DNA of 64,000 nucleotides from Maritimibacter sp. (GTDB lineage: Bacteria; Pseudomonadota; Alphaproteobacteria; Rhodobacterales; Rhodobacteraceae): the NCBI GenBank assembly GCA_002701395.1, contig NZVC01000058.1:1-64000 (forward strand), in the 5' to 3' direction. Shown here in pieces: positions 1 to 7,926 of this stretch. A model generated the notes under the pieces. The model ran no database searches, was not told the DNA's origin, and was given only the letters and a program-made list of their open reading frames with translations. The translations under genes were made by a program, and so were the position numbers. The stretch's first letter is position 1. Every line of letters starts with the position of its first letter.

Positions 1-628
1 GGGCCACCGCGCGCGGGTTTGTGGAACCAGCGTTGCTGATCCCGTCGGACAGTAGGATCACCACCTTGGTTGCAGCGTCCGACTGCTCCATCCGCTTCAG
101 CGCAAGCCCAAGCCCGTCAGAGATATTCGTCGCCCGTCCAGAAATGCCGATGCTCGCCTCTTCGATCCGGCGCGCGATGGCCGGCAGCGCGGTCGCATCG
201 CCGATCAGAAGGTGCCAGTCGGCCTCGCCCTCGACAAGGAACGACCCGCGCGGCCCGCCGACGCCCAGCAGGTCTCCGGGCTTGGCTTGGGACGCCCACG
301 GCCCGGCGGTGCCCTCGTCGTGCAGCACGAAGTCCAGCGTCAGGCGGCCCGCCTCGGCGTCGAAGGCGCGCGGTGTAAAGTCCCGCATCTCGGGCTTTTC
401 GCCCGGCCATTCCAGCCCGCGTTCGCCCGACGTAGGGATCGGCAGGTCCTGCCCCGGGCGGGGGAAGAACAGTTTCACATGGTCGTCAAATCCAAGCGAC
501 ACGAAGCCCTTCAGGTCCGGCGATTCCACGACGATGCGGGCCATGCCCGGGGTCAGACGCGTGTTGGACACGACGGTCGTGCGGCGAAAACGGATCTCGT
601 GCCGGACTCGGCGAGTGGTAATGGGCAT
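1..628 (-). CDS. Chimeric ORF: siderophore-interacting protein N-terminus fused in frame to a VWA domain (partial, runs off window)
   Basis: Read from ATG at 628 (AAAGG about 7 nt upstream), the frame stays open to the window edge. The first ~150 residues match the FAD-binding half of siderophore-interacting ferric reductases: RRVRHEIRFRRTTVVSNTRL near the start, DDHVKLFFP, MRDFTPR, LDFVLHDEG, GVGGPRGSF and DWHLLIGDATALPAIARRIEE. The next codons read ASIGISGRATNISDGLGLAL and then KVVILLSDGISNAGSTNPRA. These are the later MIDAS threonine and aspartate segments of a BatA-type VWA domain. I checked the codons across the join (triplets 119-205) and no frameshift separates the two parts. The NAD(P)H-binding half of the reductase and the first VWA motif (DxSxS) are both absent, so neither domain looks complete. 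It is either a real recombination product or an assembly chimera; it is not a known architecture to me. Confidence 0.6.
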   Translation of the reverse strand, partial: MPITTRRVRHEIRFRRTTVVSNTRLTPGMARIVVESPDLKGFVSLGFDDHVKLFFPRPGQDLPIPTSGERGLEWPGEKPEMRDFTPRAFDAEAGRLTLDFVLHDEGTAGPWASQAKPGDLLGVGGPRGSFLVEGEADWHLLIGDATALPAIARRIEEASIGISGRATNISDGLGLALKRMEQSDAATKVVILLSDGISNAGSTNPRAVA

Positions 629-713
629 TGGGGTGCCTTTCACAGATGTTACTGGAGGCTGGCGTCGGGCCCGGTCGGGGCTCGGCATTGCTTGCCGGTA
701 GGGGGTCATACGG

Positions 714-789
714 CCGCGACGGGAAATTCCGTCGCGGGGTGTCAGAAATGCCGTGCGGCGCCGGGTGTCAAGTCGCCCGCGCCGCACGG
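714..789 (-). terminator. Two tandem stem-loops downstream of the aldo/keto reductase
   Basis: Perfect inverted repeats lie at 714-722/729-737 (9 bp, 6-nt loop) and 751-761/779-789 (11 bp, 17-nt loop). They start 8 bases past the stop of the reductase gene, reading leftwards. No T-tract follows either stem, so this is a structured 3' end rather than a textbook intrinsic terminator. Confidence 0.5.
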
Positions 790-796
790 GATGGCG

Positions 797-1750
797 TCAG
801 GCGCCGGCGTCGGTCAGTCGCGAAAGATCCTCGGACGACAGCTTCAGTTCGGCGGCCTTCGCAAAGCTTTCAACCTGCGCGACACTCGTGGCCGAGGCGA
901 TTGGCGCGGTCACACCGTCGCGCGCGATGACCCACGCCAGCGCCACCTCGGCGGGCTTGGCCCCATGTGCACCGGCGACGTCTTCCAGCACGTCGAGAAT
1001 GCGAATACCGCGCGGGTTCAAGTACTTCTCGACCATACCGCCCCGCTTGCGGCCTTCCAGATCGTCCTTTGAACGGTACTTGCCCGACAGGAACCCGGCG
1101 GCGAGGCTGAAATAGGTGACGATGCCGATGTCGTTCGCCATGCACAGGTCGCGCAGGCCGCCATCGACGGCGTCACGGTCGTACAGGTTGTATTCGGGCT
1201 GGATCACCTGATAGCTCGGCAACCCTTCAGCGCGCGAGGTTTCCAGCGCCGATGTCAGCAGCGCAGCGTCATAGTTCGACGCGCCGATCGCCTTGATCTT
1301 CCCGGCTTTCAGCAGCTTGTCATAGGCGCCCAGCGTCTCGGAATGCGTGACCTCTAGGTCGGGCCAGTGCGAGAAGTACAGGTCGACGTCATCGACGCCA
1401 AGGCGGGCCAGCGACTTGTCTGCCGCCTGAAGAATCCACGCCTCTGACAGGCCCTTTTGCCCCGCGCCGCCCATGTCGCTGCCGACCTTGGTGAACAGCT
1501 TCACCCGGTCGCGCATGCCGGGGCGTGCCCGGAACCACTTGCCCAGCATCTCTTCGGACTCGCCGCCCGAATGCCCTTCGGCCCACGCGGAATAGACATC
1601 GGCCGTGTCGATGGCATCGAAACCGTGATCGACGAAGGCATCGAGAACACGGAAGCTTTCGGCCTCGTCCGTCGTCCAGCCCAGCACGTTGCCGCCGAAC
1701 ACGATGGGCCCGATCTGGAAGCCGGTGCTTCCCAAAGGTCTTTTTTCCAT
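797..1750 (-). CDS. Aldo/keto reductase
   Basis: A 317-residue NADPH-dependent oxidoreductase of the AKR superfamily (YajO/Tas-like), which reduces aldehydes or ketones in the cytosol. The catalytic tetrad is visible: Asp48 and Tyr53 (DTADVY), Lys88 (FTKVG) and His128 (YFSHWPD). GASNYD, the usual substrate-loop motif, follows later. Start chosen at 1750 because GGAGACAG sits just upstream and the protein then opens MEKRPLGSTG, the usual family start; an in-frame ATG 39 bases upstream lacks such a site. It is a single-gene unit, with an unrelated signalling cluster on the other strand. The substrate cannot be told. Confidence 0.9.
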   Translation of the reverse strand: MEKRPLGSTGFQIGPIVFGGNVLGWTTDEAESFRVLDAFVDHGFDAIDTADVYSAWAEGHSGGESEEMLGKWFRARPGMRDRVKLFTKVGSDMGGAGQKGLSEAWILQAADKSLARLGVDDVDLYFSHWPDLEVTHSETLGAYDKLLKAGKIKAIGASNYDAALLTSALETSRAEGLPSYQVIQPEYNLYDRDAVDGGLRDLCMANDIGIVTYFSLAAGFLSGKYRSKDDLEGRKRGGMVEKYLNPRGIRILDVLEDVAGAHGAKPAEVALAWVIARDGVTAPIASATSVAQVESFAKAAELKLSSEDLSRLTDAGA

Positions 1751-1999
1751 GATCTGTCTCCTGTGGTTTTTCGGGGCGGCCGGACCCAACGGGGCCGCGG
1801 CCGTCTTTTCAGACAGTTAGTTTTCGACGGCGCGATGCAACCCGCAGTGACGCACAGTCCATGTTTGCATCGGCCACTTCGCACCTGCCCGCCCACGTCA
1901 TTCGGGCCGGTATCCGCGCAAAGGAGCCGTCTGGAGTTCACCGATACTTAACCGGCGATGGCGTAGCGTCCGACGCGGGGGAATATCGGAGGTTCTGGG

Positions 2000-2722
2000 A
2001 TGCGGCACGACAGCACGGCGGCGATGGCGCTGCATGAATTCAACGGCGCGGGCGAGGCCCCTCCAGCGGTGCTGATCCTAGACGATCAGGAAATCGACCG
2101 GCTGCGTCTGCGGCGGGTCTGCGGCAAGGCTGGTCTGCAGCCCGATTATTCAGAGGCCGCCACACTGGAAGAGTTTCGCGCGGCGCTCGACGTTCGCCCT
2201 TATCAGGTGATTTTCCTCGACTACCACCTGGGAATGGATACCGGGCTGGACGCCCTGCAGATCGCCAAGGCGCACGAGCTTCAGGGCGATGCGATCCTGA
2301 TCATGGTGACAAGCGTCGGCCAGCACGACGTCATCATCGAAGCGATGCGGTCTGGCTGTTCCGATTACATCATCAAGGAAGAACTCGGGCCCGAGATGCT
2401 GCGCAAGGCGATCACCGGCGCGTTCGAACGGCGCATCCTGCTTGCGGCGCTTGCCGGGAACCAGCAGGTCGGCGACCTTGGCACCGCGCTGCAAAGTTTC
2501 CTGACCTCCAGTGCGCCGGAACTGCAATCCATCCTGACGGAGATGATGCACGGCGTCTGGCGTATCCGGAACAGCGCCGGAAGCGACCCAGAGATGCGCA
2601 AGGACACGCTGGTGGTCACCCGGTCCTGCGGCGAACTCGCACGGTTCCTGGACGAACTGAAAGCGATCGCTGACGGCACCCACCCCATCGAGGGACCGGC
2701 CGGACGGCACGGTCAGGGTTAG
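2000..2722 (+). CDS. Response regulator receiver protein with uncharacterised helical C-terminal region
   Basis: 240 residues. A CheY-like receiver domain occupies about 23-145: acidic pair Asp28/Asp29, phospho-acceptor Asp74 (IFLDYHLG), Thr104 (MVTS) and Lys126 (YIIKEE). About 95 residues follow, predicted helical and without a DNA-binding, GGDEF, phosphatase or Hpt signature that I recognise. GGAGG lies 6 nt before the ATG. It heads a tight signalling run: the kinase starts 5 bases after its stop. By context it should exchange phosphate with one or both kinases downstream. The C-terminal region could be a degenerate phosphotransfer or dimerisation helix pair. Confidence 0.85.
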   Translation: MRHDSTAAMALHEFNGAGEAPPAVLILDDQEIDRLRLRRVCGKAGLQPDYSEAATLEEFRAALDVRPYQVIFLDYHLGMDTGLDALQIAKAHELQGDAILIMVTSVGQHDVIIEAMRSGCSDYIIKEELGPEMLRKAITGAFERRILLAALAGNQQVGDLGTALQSFLTSSAPELQSILTEMMHGVWRIRNSAGSDPEMRKDTLVVTRSCGELARFLDELKAIADGTHPIEGPAGRHGQG

Positions 2723-2727
2723 CCCGC

Positions 2728-4977
2728 ATGCGACTGCGTTCGAAAATCACACTGGCGGGTGTCGTGTCATCCGTGTTCGTTTCGGTGCTCTTCGCGCTGA
2801 TGTCGGCACACTTTGTCCGGGTTCAGGGCAACGCAGAGGCGCGGCGCTATCTCAACGCCCGCGCCGCCCTGTATGCCGAACGGATCGAGGATGCCTTCAG
2901 CCGGATGCAGCGGGACGGTCGCAGCCTGTCCGGCACGCCACCGGTGCCGGGGCTGATCCGCGCGATGCGCGCGCCCGACGGGCTTGATCCGCTGGACGGC
3001 ACCTCTGCCGAGCTGTGGCGGGAACGTCTGGCGCAGATCTTCAGCGCGGTTCTGCACAACACGCCCCATTTCACCCAGATCCGCTATATCGGCATGGACG
3101 GCAACTGGACCGAACTTGTGCGCGCCGACCGCAACGGCGACGACGTGCAGGTGGTCGCCGACGCGGACCTTCAGGCGAAGGGCAACGAACCCTACCTTGC
3201 CCCGCTCCGATCCGGCACCGACACCGGGCCCTATTTCTCAGACGTGACGCTGAACCGTGAACACGGCCGGGCCGAGGGGCCTCCGACCATACGCTACGTC
3301 GTACCGGTGCATGATGCCGGCGGCAGCCTGTTCGGTGCTCTGGTCATCAACGCGGATTACGAGAAACTGCTTCTGACGGCGACACCGAAGCTTGGGTCGG
3401 ACTTCACTGTCACCGCCGTCACAAGCGCGCTTGACTACATGACGTGGACCGGCGACGGCGTGTCGGATCTTCGGTTCCACACCGACCCCGGGTGGATACC
3501 GCCCCTGCACGCCACCCTGCTGCCCGCCGCCGATGGGCGGTTGGTCAGCACGGACAGTGCGGCGGTCGTCACCGTGCCGGTCTTCGAAGAGCGTCCCGAT
3601 CGACCGTTTTCGCTGTTCATCCAGACCGCGCTTCCGCTCAGCGTGCTGGAAGCCCCTGCGCATCGGGTGTTCAGGCTGGAGATCGCGGCAGGCGCCGTCG
3701 TCACCGCACTGGCCGCCCTGTTGTCCTTTGTCCTTGGCCGCCAATTGACCCAGCCGCTGCACAGATTGTCCGATGCGATCCGCGCCTACCGGGCGTCCGG
3801 CAGGCCGCTGCCCGACCTTCCCGCTGGGCGCGATGAGGTCGGCGCCCTTACCCGGGCCTTCCGGCACATGGCCAACGAACTGATCCGCGAAAGCGCCCGG
3901 TCGAAGGCGATGGTTCACGGCGTCGCCGACGCCATCTTTTCCGTCGACTCGAAGGGCCGGATCGAAGAGGCGAACCCGGTCGCCTTGGCCCTGTTCGGCT
4001 ATTCCCGTGATGAACTCATCGGGAACGACCTGTCGATATTGGTGCCTCTGGAATTCCGCGACGCCCATCGCGGGCTTGTCCGCGAAGCCGTGGTGCCAAG
4101 CCGCCGAAAGATGGGATTCAACCGCACAATCCACGGTGTCCGGAAGGACGGAACCCGGGTGCCGCTGGAAATCACGATCAGCCGCGCCGTGTACGATGGC
4201 GCGGCCCACTTCATCGGCGTGGTGCACGACATCTCGGAACGGGTCGAAAGCCGCCGGATGCAGGTGTTGATCGAGGCGCTGTCGCGCTCGAACGAGGAGT
4301 TGGACAGGTTCGCCTACGTCGCCTCGCACGATCTGAAGGCGCCGTTGCGCGTGATCGACAACGCGTCGCGGTGGCTGGAAGAGGACCTTGAAGAGCACAT
4401 GACGGACGACACGCGCGAAAGCATGACGATCCTGCGCAACCGCGTGGTCCGGATGGAACGGTTGCTGGACGATCTGCTGGCCCATTCGCGCATCGGCCGG
4501 GTTCCGACTGCCTCGCAGATGATCTCTGGCACAGAGCTGGAACAGGCGCTGCGCGGCCTGATCGACCTGCCGCCGGGGTTCCGGTTCGAGACCGGCGCAG
4601 ACCTTGCCGGGATTTCGGTGCCGCGCATGCCGCTCGAGATGGTCCTTCTGAACCTTGTCGGCAACGCGATCAAGCACCACGACCGCGACACCGGAGAGGT
4701 TCGGCTGGATGTCGCGGAAACCCCCGAGGGGTACGAGTTCACGGTAACGGACGATGGCCCCGGCATCGCCCCCGAGTACCACGAGAAGGTGTTCGAGCTG
4801 TTCCAGACCCTGCGCCCCCGCGACGCGGTCGAAGGCAGCGGTATGGGGCTGGCGATGGTGCGCAAACAGGCTGACGTGGTCGGCGGCCGCATCACCGTGG
4901 AATCGGACGGAACGCGCGGTACGTGTTTCCGCCTGTTCTGGCCGCGCGTGCCTCTCGTCGGGGAGATGGCCGCATGA
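2728..4977 (+). CDS. Membrane-bound PAS sensor histidine kinase
   Basis: 749 residues. A membrane segment at about 7-28 is followed by a large periplasmic sensor region (about 30-310, Cache-like, with FTQIRYIGMDG), a second membrane segment at about 317-338, HAMP at 339-390, PAS at about 393-505 (IFSVDSKGRIEEANP, VVHDISE), a HisKA helix with phospho-acceptor His534 (YVASHDLKAP), and a HATPase domain with N-box LNLVGNAIKHH near 642-652 and G-boxes DDGPGI and GSGMGLAMV. The dimerisation helix resembles that of phytochrome-like kinases. No receiver is attached. Its stop overlaps the next start by ATGA, so it is translationally coupled to the response regulator that follows. The ligand is unknown. 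Confidence 0.9.
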   Translation: MRLRSKITLAGVVSSVFVSVLFALMSAHFVRVQGNAEARRYLNARAALYAERIEDAFSRMQRDGRSLSGTPPVPGLIRAMRAPDGLDPLDGTSAELWRERLAQIFSAVLHNTPHFTQIRYIGMDGNWTELVRADRNGDDVQVVADADLQAKGNEPYLAPLRSGTDTGPYFSDVTLNREHGRAEGPPTIRYVVPVHDAGGSLFGALVINADYEKLLLTATPKLGSDFTVTAVTSALDYMTWTGDGVSDLRFHTDPGWIPPLHATLLPAADGRLVSTDSAAVVTVPVFEERPDRPFSLFIQTALPLSVLEAPAHRVFRLEIAAGAVVTALAALLSFVLGRQLTQPLHRLSDAIRAYRASGRPLPDLPAGRDEVGALTRAFRHMANELIRESARSKAMVHGVADAIFSVDSKGRIEEANPVALALFGYSRDELIGNDLSILVPLEFRDAHRGLVREAVVPSRRKMGFNRTIHGVRKDGTRVPLEITISRAVYDGAAHFIGVVHDISERVESRRMQVLIEALSRSNEELDRFAYVASHDLKAPLRVIDNASRWLEEDLEEHMTDDTRESMTILRNRVVRMERLLDDLLAHSRIGRVPTASQMISGTELEQALRGLIDLPPGFRFETGADLAGISVPRMPLEMVLLNLVGNAIKHHDRDTGEVRLDVAETPEGYEFTVTDDGPGIAPEYHEKVFELFQTLRPRDAVEGSGMGLAMVRKQADVVGGRITVESDGTRGTCFRLFWPRVPLVGEMAA

Positions 4978-5435
4978 CGCGCACGGATGACGTGATCGAC
5001 AGCCCCCTGAGCATCATCCTTGTCGAGGATGACGACGGCGACGCGAAGGCCGTGACCCGCGCCTTCTCGCGGCTTGACGGGCAATGCTCGATCCTCCGCG
5101 TGCGCGACGGGATCGAGGCACTGGCCCTTTTGCGGGGCGAAAGCGGGCGCGCGCCGCGGAACTATGTCCTGATCGCCGATCTGAACCTGCCGCGGATGGG
5201 CGGGATCGAACTGTTGCGGAAGATCCGCGACGATCCTGACCTGCACCGCGCGGTCGCCTTCGTCATGAGCACCAGCGCCGACGACCGCGACGTCACCGCC
5301 GCCTACGCCTATCAGGTGGCCGGCTATATCCTGAAACACAAGGCGGGCCGGGACTTCGGCAGCCTTGTCACCACGATCGACCAATTCTGGCGGCTTGTCG
5401 AACTGCCTGACATGGGCGGCGCTGCAGGAGACTGA
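4974..5435 (+). CDS. Rcp1-like single-domain response regulator
   Basis: 153 residues, almost entirely a receiver domain: acidic residues Asp19/Asp20 (VEDDDGD), phospho-acceptor Asp69 (LIADLNLPRMGG), Ser99/Thr100 and Lys121 (YILKHK). The DLNLPRMGG form and the WRLVELP tail are typical of regulators partnered with phytochrome-type kinases (Rcp1 family). Start set at 4974 because this ATG overlaps the kinase stop (ATGA) and gives a normal receiver start; an in-frame ATG at 4923 would add 17 residues from inside the kinase gene. Likely direct phospho-acceptor of the upstream kinase. Confidence 0.88.
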   Translation: MTRTDDVIDSPLSIILVEDDDGDAKAVTRAFSRLDGQCSILRVRDGIEALALLRGESGRAPRNYVLIADLNLPRMGGIELLRKIRDDPDLHRAVAFVMSTSADDRDVTAAYAYQVAGYILKHKAGRDFGSLVTTIDQFWRLVELPDMGGAAGD

Positions 5436-5436
5436 G

Positions 5437-6609
5437 ATGACACGACTGAACGTACTGGTCGTCGATGACGACGATGCCGACCGCGCGATGATCCGACGCC
5501 TGATCGCCGCCAGCAAGCTGGACGTGACGGTCCACGAAGCCAGCTGCCGGGCAGAGATGCTGGATCAGGCCGCGCCTGTCGTTGACGCGATTTTCATGGA
5601 TTACCGCCTGCCCGACGCGGACGGGCTGGATCTGGTGGTGCCGGCGCTACAGCAGTGGCCACGCAGCGCCGTGATCCTTGTCACCGGCCAGGGGGACGAG
5701 GATCTTGCAAAGTCCGCGATCCTGCAGGGCGCGACGGACTACATTCCGAAACGGTCGCTGAACGCGAACGCGGTGACCCGGATTCTTGAGAACAGCGTGC
5801 AGGCCGCGCGGCTGCGCTGGCAACTGGAAGAACAGCGCGCCGAGCTGGAACTTTTTTCGGACACGCTGGTGCACGACCTGAAGGCCCCGATCCGGGCCGT
5901 CGCCTTCTTCGGCGATCAAGCCGAAGAGGATCTTCGCAACGGCGACATCGACGCCGCGCGCGAGGCCGTCGATTTCGTCCAGCGGGCGAACCGGCAGATG
6001 CGAACCCTGATCGACTGCCTTGCCGATCACATCCGAAACGACCGCGCCAACACAACCGAAGAGGTCAGCGTATCGACGCTGGTCACGGAAGCGACCATCG
6101 CCCTGACCGGCGAGATCGCGGAAAGCGGCGCAGAGGTCCGGGTCGACGGCGGCGACGTCACCCTGTGCTGTATTCGCGCCCAGATCGTACAGCTTCTGCA
6201 AAATCTGATCGGCAACGCGATCAAATACGCCGGCGGTGCACCTCCGCGGATCACCGTTTCAGCCACCGCCGAAAACGGTGCGACCCATCTGGTGGTGGCG
6301 GACAACGGCCCCGGCATCGAGGAAGGCTATCGCAAGCGCATCTTCGAGCCGTTCCGCCGGATCGACGGCACAAATCGGCCCGCAGGCACCGGGCTTGGCC
6401 TTGCGACGTGCCGCAAGATCGCACAGCGCCATGACGGGCACATCTGGTGCGCTCCCGAGCCGGACGGCGGCAGCCAGTTCCACGTCCTGCTGGGACAGGT
6501 TCAGGTTCCGATCGCCGCCGATCCCGGTGGTCCCGGCGCGCACCTAGCCAGCATGTCTGCGACCGGCACGCCCGCCGCAGCCCCCGCCCCGAACAGCAAC
6601 GTGGCGTGA
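5437..6609 (+). CDS. Cytosolic hybrid: receiver domain followed by histidine kinase
   Basis: 390 residues with receiver first and kinase second. The receiver covers 4-120: Asp11/Asp12, phospho-acceptor Asp55 (IFMDYRLPDADG), Thr86 (LVTGQGDED), Lys108 (YIPKRS). A linker helix leads to HisKA with His146 (TLVHDLKAPIRA) and a HATPase domain with QLLQNLIGNAIKYA, DNGPGIEEG and GTGLGLATC. No membrane segment is present. A receiver placed before the kinase suggests phosphorylation by the upstream system controls this kinase. Start at 5437 (GGAG 9 nt upstream) rather than 5365, which would read 24 residues out of the previous gene. The stop of the previous gene lies 2 bases before this start. Confidence 0.88.
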   Translation: MTRLNVLVVDDDDADRAMIRRLIAASKLDVTVHEASCRAEMLDQAAPVVDAIFMDYRLPDADGLDLVVPALQQWPRSAVILVTGQGDEDLAKSAILQGATDYIPKRSLNANAVTRILENSVQAARLRWQLEEQRAELELFSDTLVHDLKAPIRAVAFFGDQAEEDLRNGDIDAAREAVDFVQRANRQMRTLIDCLADHIRNDRANTTEEVSVSTLVTEATIALTGEIAESGAEVRVDGGDVTLCCIRAQIVQLLQNLIGNAIKYAGGAPPRITVSATAENGATHLVVADNGPGIEEGYRKRIFEPFRRIDGTNRPAGTGLGLATCRKIAQRHDGHIWCAPEPDGGSQFHVLLGQVQVPIAADPGGPGAHLASMSATGTPAAAPAPNSNVA

Positions 6610-6614
6610 CCGGG

Positions 6615-7025
6615 ATGGCCGCCGCAGCCCCGATCACCCGCACGCCGGACATCCTGGTGGTCGAGGATTCGGCGCTGGACCGCGAGATGATGCGCCGCGT
6701 GCTGGCGCTTCATCCCAAGTGTCGCGACGTTTACTTCGTCGAAACCGTGTCCCGCGCGCGAGAGGCCGTTTCGAAGTACCGCGTGCGGATGATCTTCATG
6801 GACAACACGCTGCCGGACGGACACGGATCGAGCCTTGCGCTTGAACTTAGCAACACGCCCGCCCATCGCGACATCCCGGTGATCCTTGTCAGCGACTGGC
6901 CGTCGCCCTTCATGTACGCGAAGGCAAACGCGCCCAATGTGCGAGAGATCTGGACCAAGGACCAGTTCGACCTGGAGAACGTCAGCCGCGTCATCGACGG
7001 GCAGATGCGACCCCGCCCGGCCTGA
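6615..7025 (+). CDS. Single-domain response regulator
   Basis: 136 residues, a receiver domain only: acidic pair Glu17/Asp18 (VVEDSALDRE), phospho-acceptor Asp63 (IFMDNTLPDGHG), Ser93 (ILVSDWPS) and Lys115 (WTKDQF). It starts 5 bases after the hybrid kinase stop and ends the five-gene signalling run. It is the likely terminal acceptor of the relay, acting by protein-protein contact since no output domain is attached. An upstream in-frame ATG at 6447 lies inside the kinase gene and would add non-homologous sequence. Confidence 0.85.
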   Translation: MAAAAPITRTPDILVVEDSALDREMMRRVLALHPKCRDVYFVETVSRAREAVSKYRVRMIFMDNTLPDGHGSSLALELSNTPAHRDIPVILVSDWPSPFMYAKANAPNVREIWTKDQFDLENVSRVIDGQMRPRPA

Positions 7026-7195
7026 CCGATCGCACGCGACGTGCCCGCGCGAATGCCCCTACCCCGACGCTCTGGTGTAGAAGCCACTGCGCCTTCAACC
7101 CAGGATGGCGGCACCGCGCCGTCACAGCTTAAACCGTCCGCAATATCGGCAGGATCGCCCCACCAAGCCGCCCTGCCTCACCGGATCGCACTGGC

Positions 7196-7212
7196 GTTTA
7201 CCATTTGTAAAC
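7196..7212. promoter_or_regulatory. Perfect palindrome GTTTAC-N5-GTAAAC
   Basis: The 17-bp sequence GTTTACCATTTGTAAAC lies 55 bases before the ATG of the unrecognised gene at 7268, in a 242-base gap. A dimeric regulator site fits the size and symmetry; the regulator is not known to me. Confidence 0.45.
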
Positions 7213-7267
7213 CCCCGCAGTTTTACCTCTTCCACATAACATTCGAGAGACCGTGGAGAGATCGCTG

Positions 7268-7915
7268 ATGAAGGATGTGGTTCCGTCACCCGCTGCCAAA
7301 GCGATCATCCACCTGACGCGGTCCGAGGGGCCCGAGGACCGGCGGTTCGTGGTCGACAGCATCAACGTGACCTCGTCCGAGATGACCCTGACCCTGTCGA
7401 AACTGAAGACCCGATCCTTCGCCAATGCGGTTAACCCCGAGATCGTGCATGCGGTCCTGACCCACATGGGCGAGCGGCCGGGTCAATTGGTGTCGTTCCC
7501 GGATCTAGAGATCGTGTCGGACGATCTTGTCGCGCGGGGCCTGCGGGTGTTCACGCGGCAGTCCCCCGACGGCGAGGTTCGCGCGGCCGTGCATGTCGAA
7601 CGGATCTTCTCGTCGTGGTATTCGCTGCTGCAGCCAGAGAACCGGCCCCGCACGATCGAGGATTTTTCCGACTACGTGGCGGTGCGGGCCCTGTTCGACG
7701 TGGTGCTGCCCTGTCTGAACGTCGCCGCGCTAAGCCCCACGCTTTGGGGCGACGACGGGCACAAGATGACGGCGCTTTCGTCGCGGATCGGCGAAGCGGT
7801 CGCCGACCTTGGGTTCTATTCGGAACTGATCATGCGCCACATCCGCGAGAAGGAAGACCGGCGCAGGGGCGGATCATCCCCTGCGGTCCCCTACCTCGAC
7901 TGCGCCGATCCGTGA
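7268..7915 (+). CDS. Hypothetical protein of unknown function
   Basis: 215 residues that I do not recognise. There is no signal peptide or membrane segment. The sequence mixes strand-rich stretches at the N-terminus (RRFVVDSINVTSSEMTLTLS) with helical stretches later and ends in a charged run (HIREKEDRRRGG) and a proline-rich tail. Start at 7268 because GGAGAG lies 7 nt upstream; a GTG at 7253 would add five residues. It stands alone after the signalling cluster, behind a 17-bp palindrome, and converges on the dihydroxyacetone kinase gene 11 bases away. It might be an effector of the phosphorelay, but only position suggests this. Confidence 0.7.
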   Translation: MKDVVPSPAAKAIIHLTRSEGPEDRRFVVDSINVTSSEMTLTLSKLKTRSFANAVNPEIVHAVLTHMGERPGQLVSFPDLEIVSDDLVARGLRVFTRQSPDGEVRAAVHVERIFSSWYSLLQPENRPRTIEDFSDYVAVRALFDVVLPCLNVAALSPTLWGDDGHKMTALSSRIGEAVADLGFYSELIMRHIREKEDRRRGGSSPAVPYLDCADP

Positions 7916-7926
7916 TGCCGTGCGGC

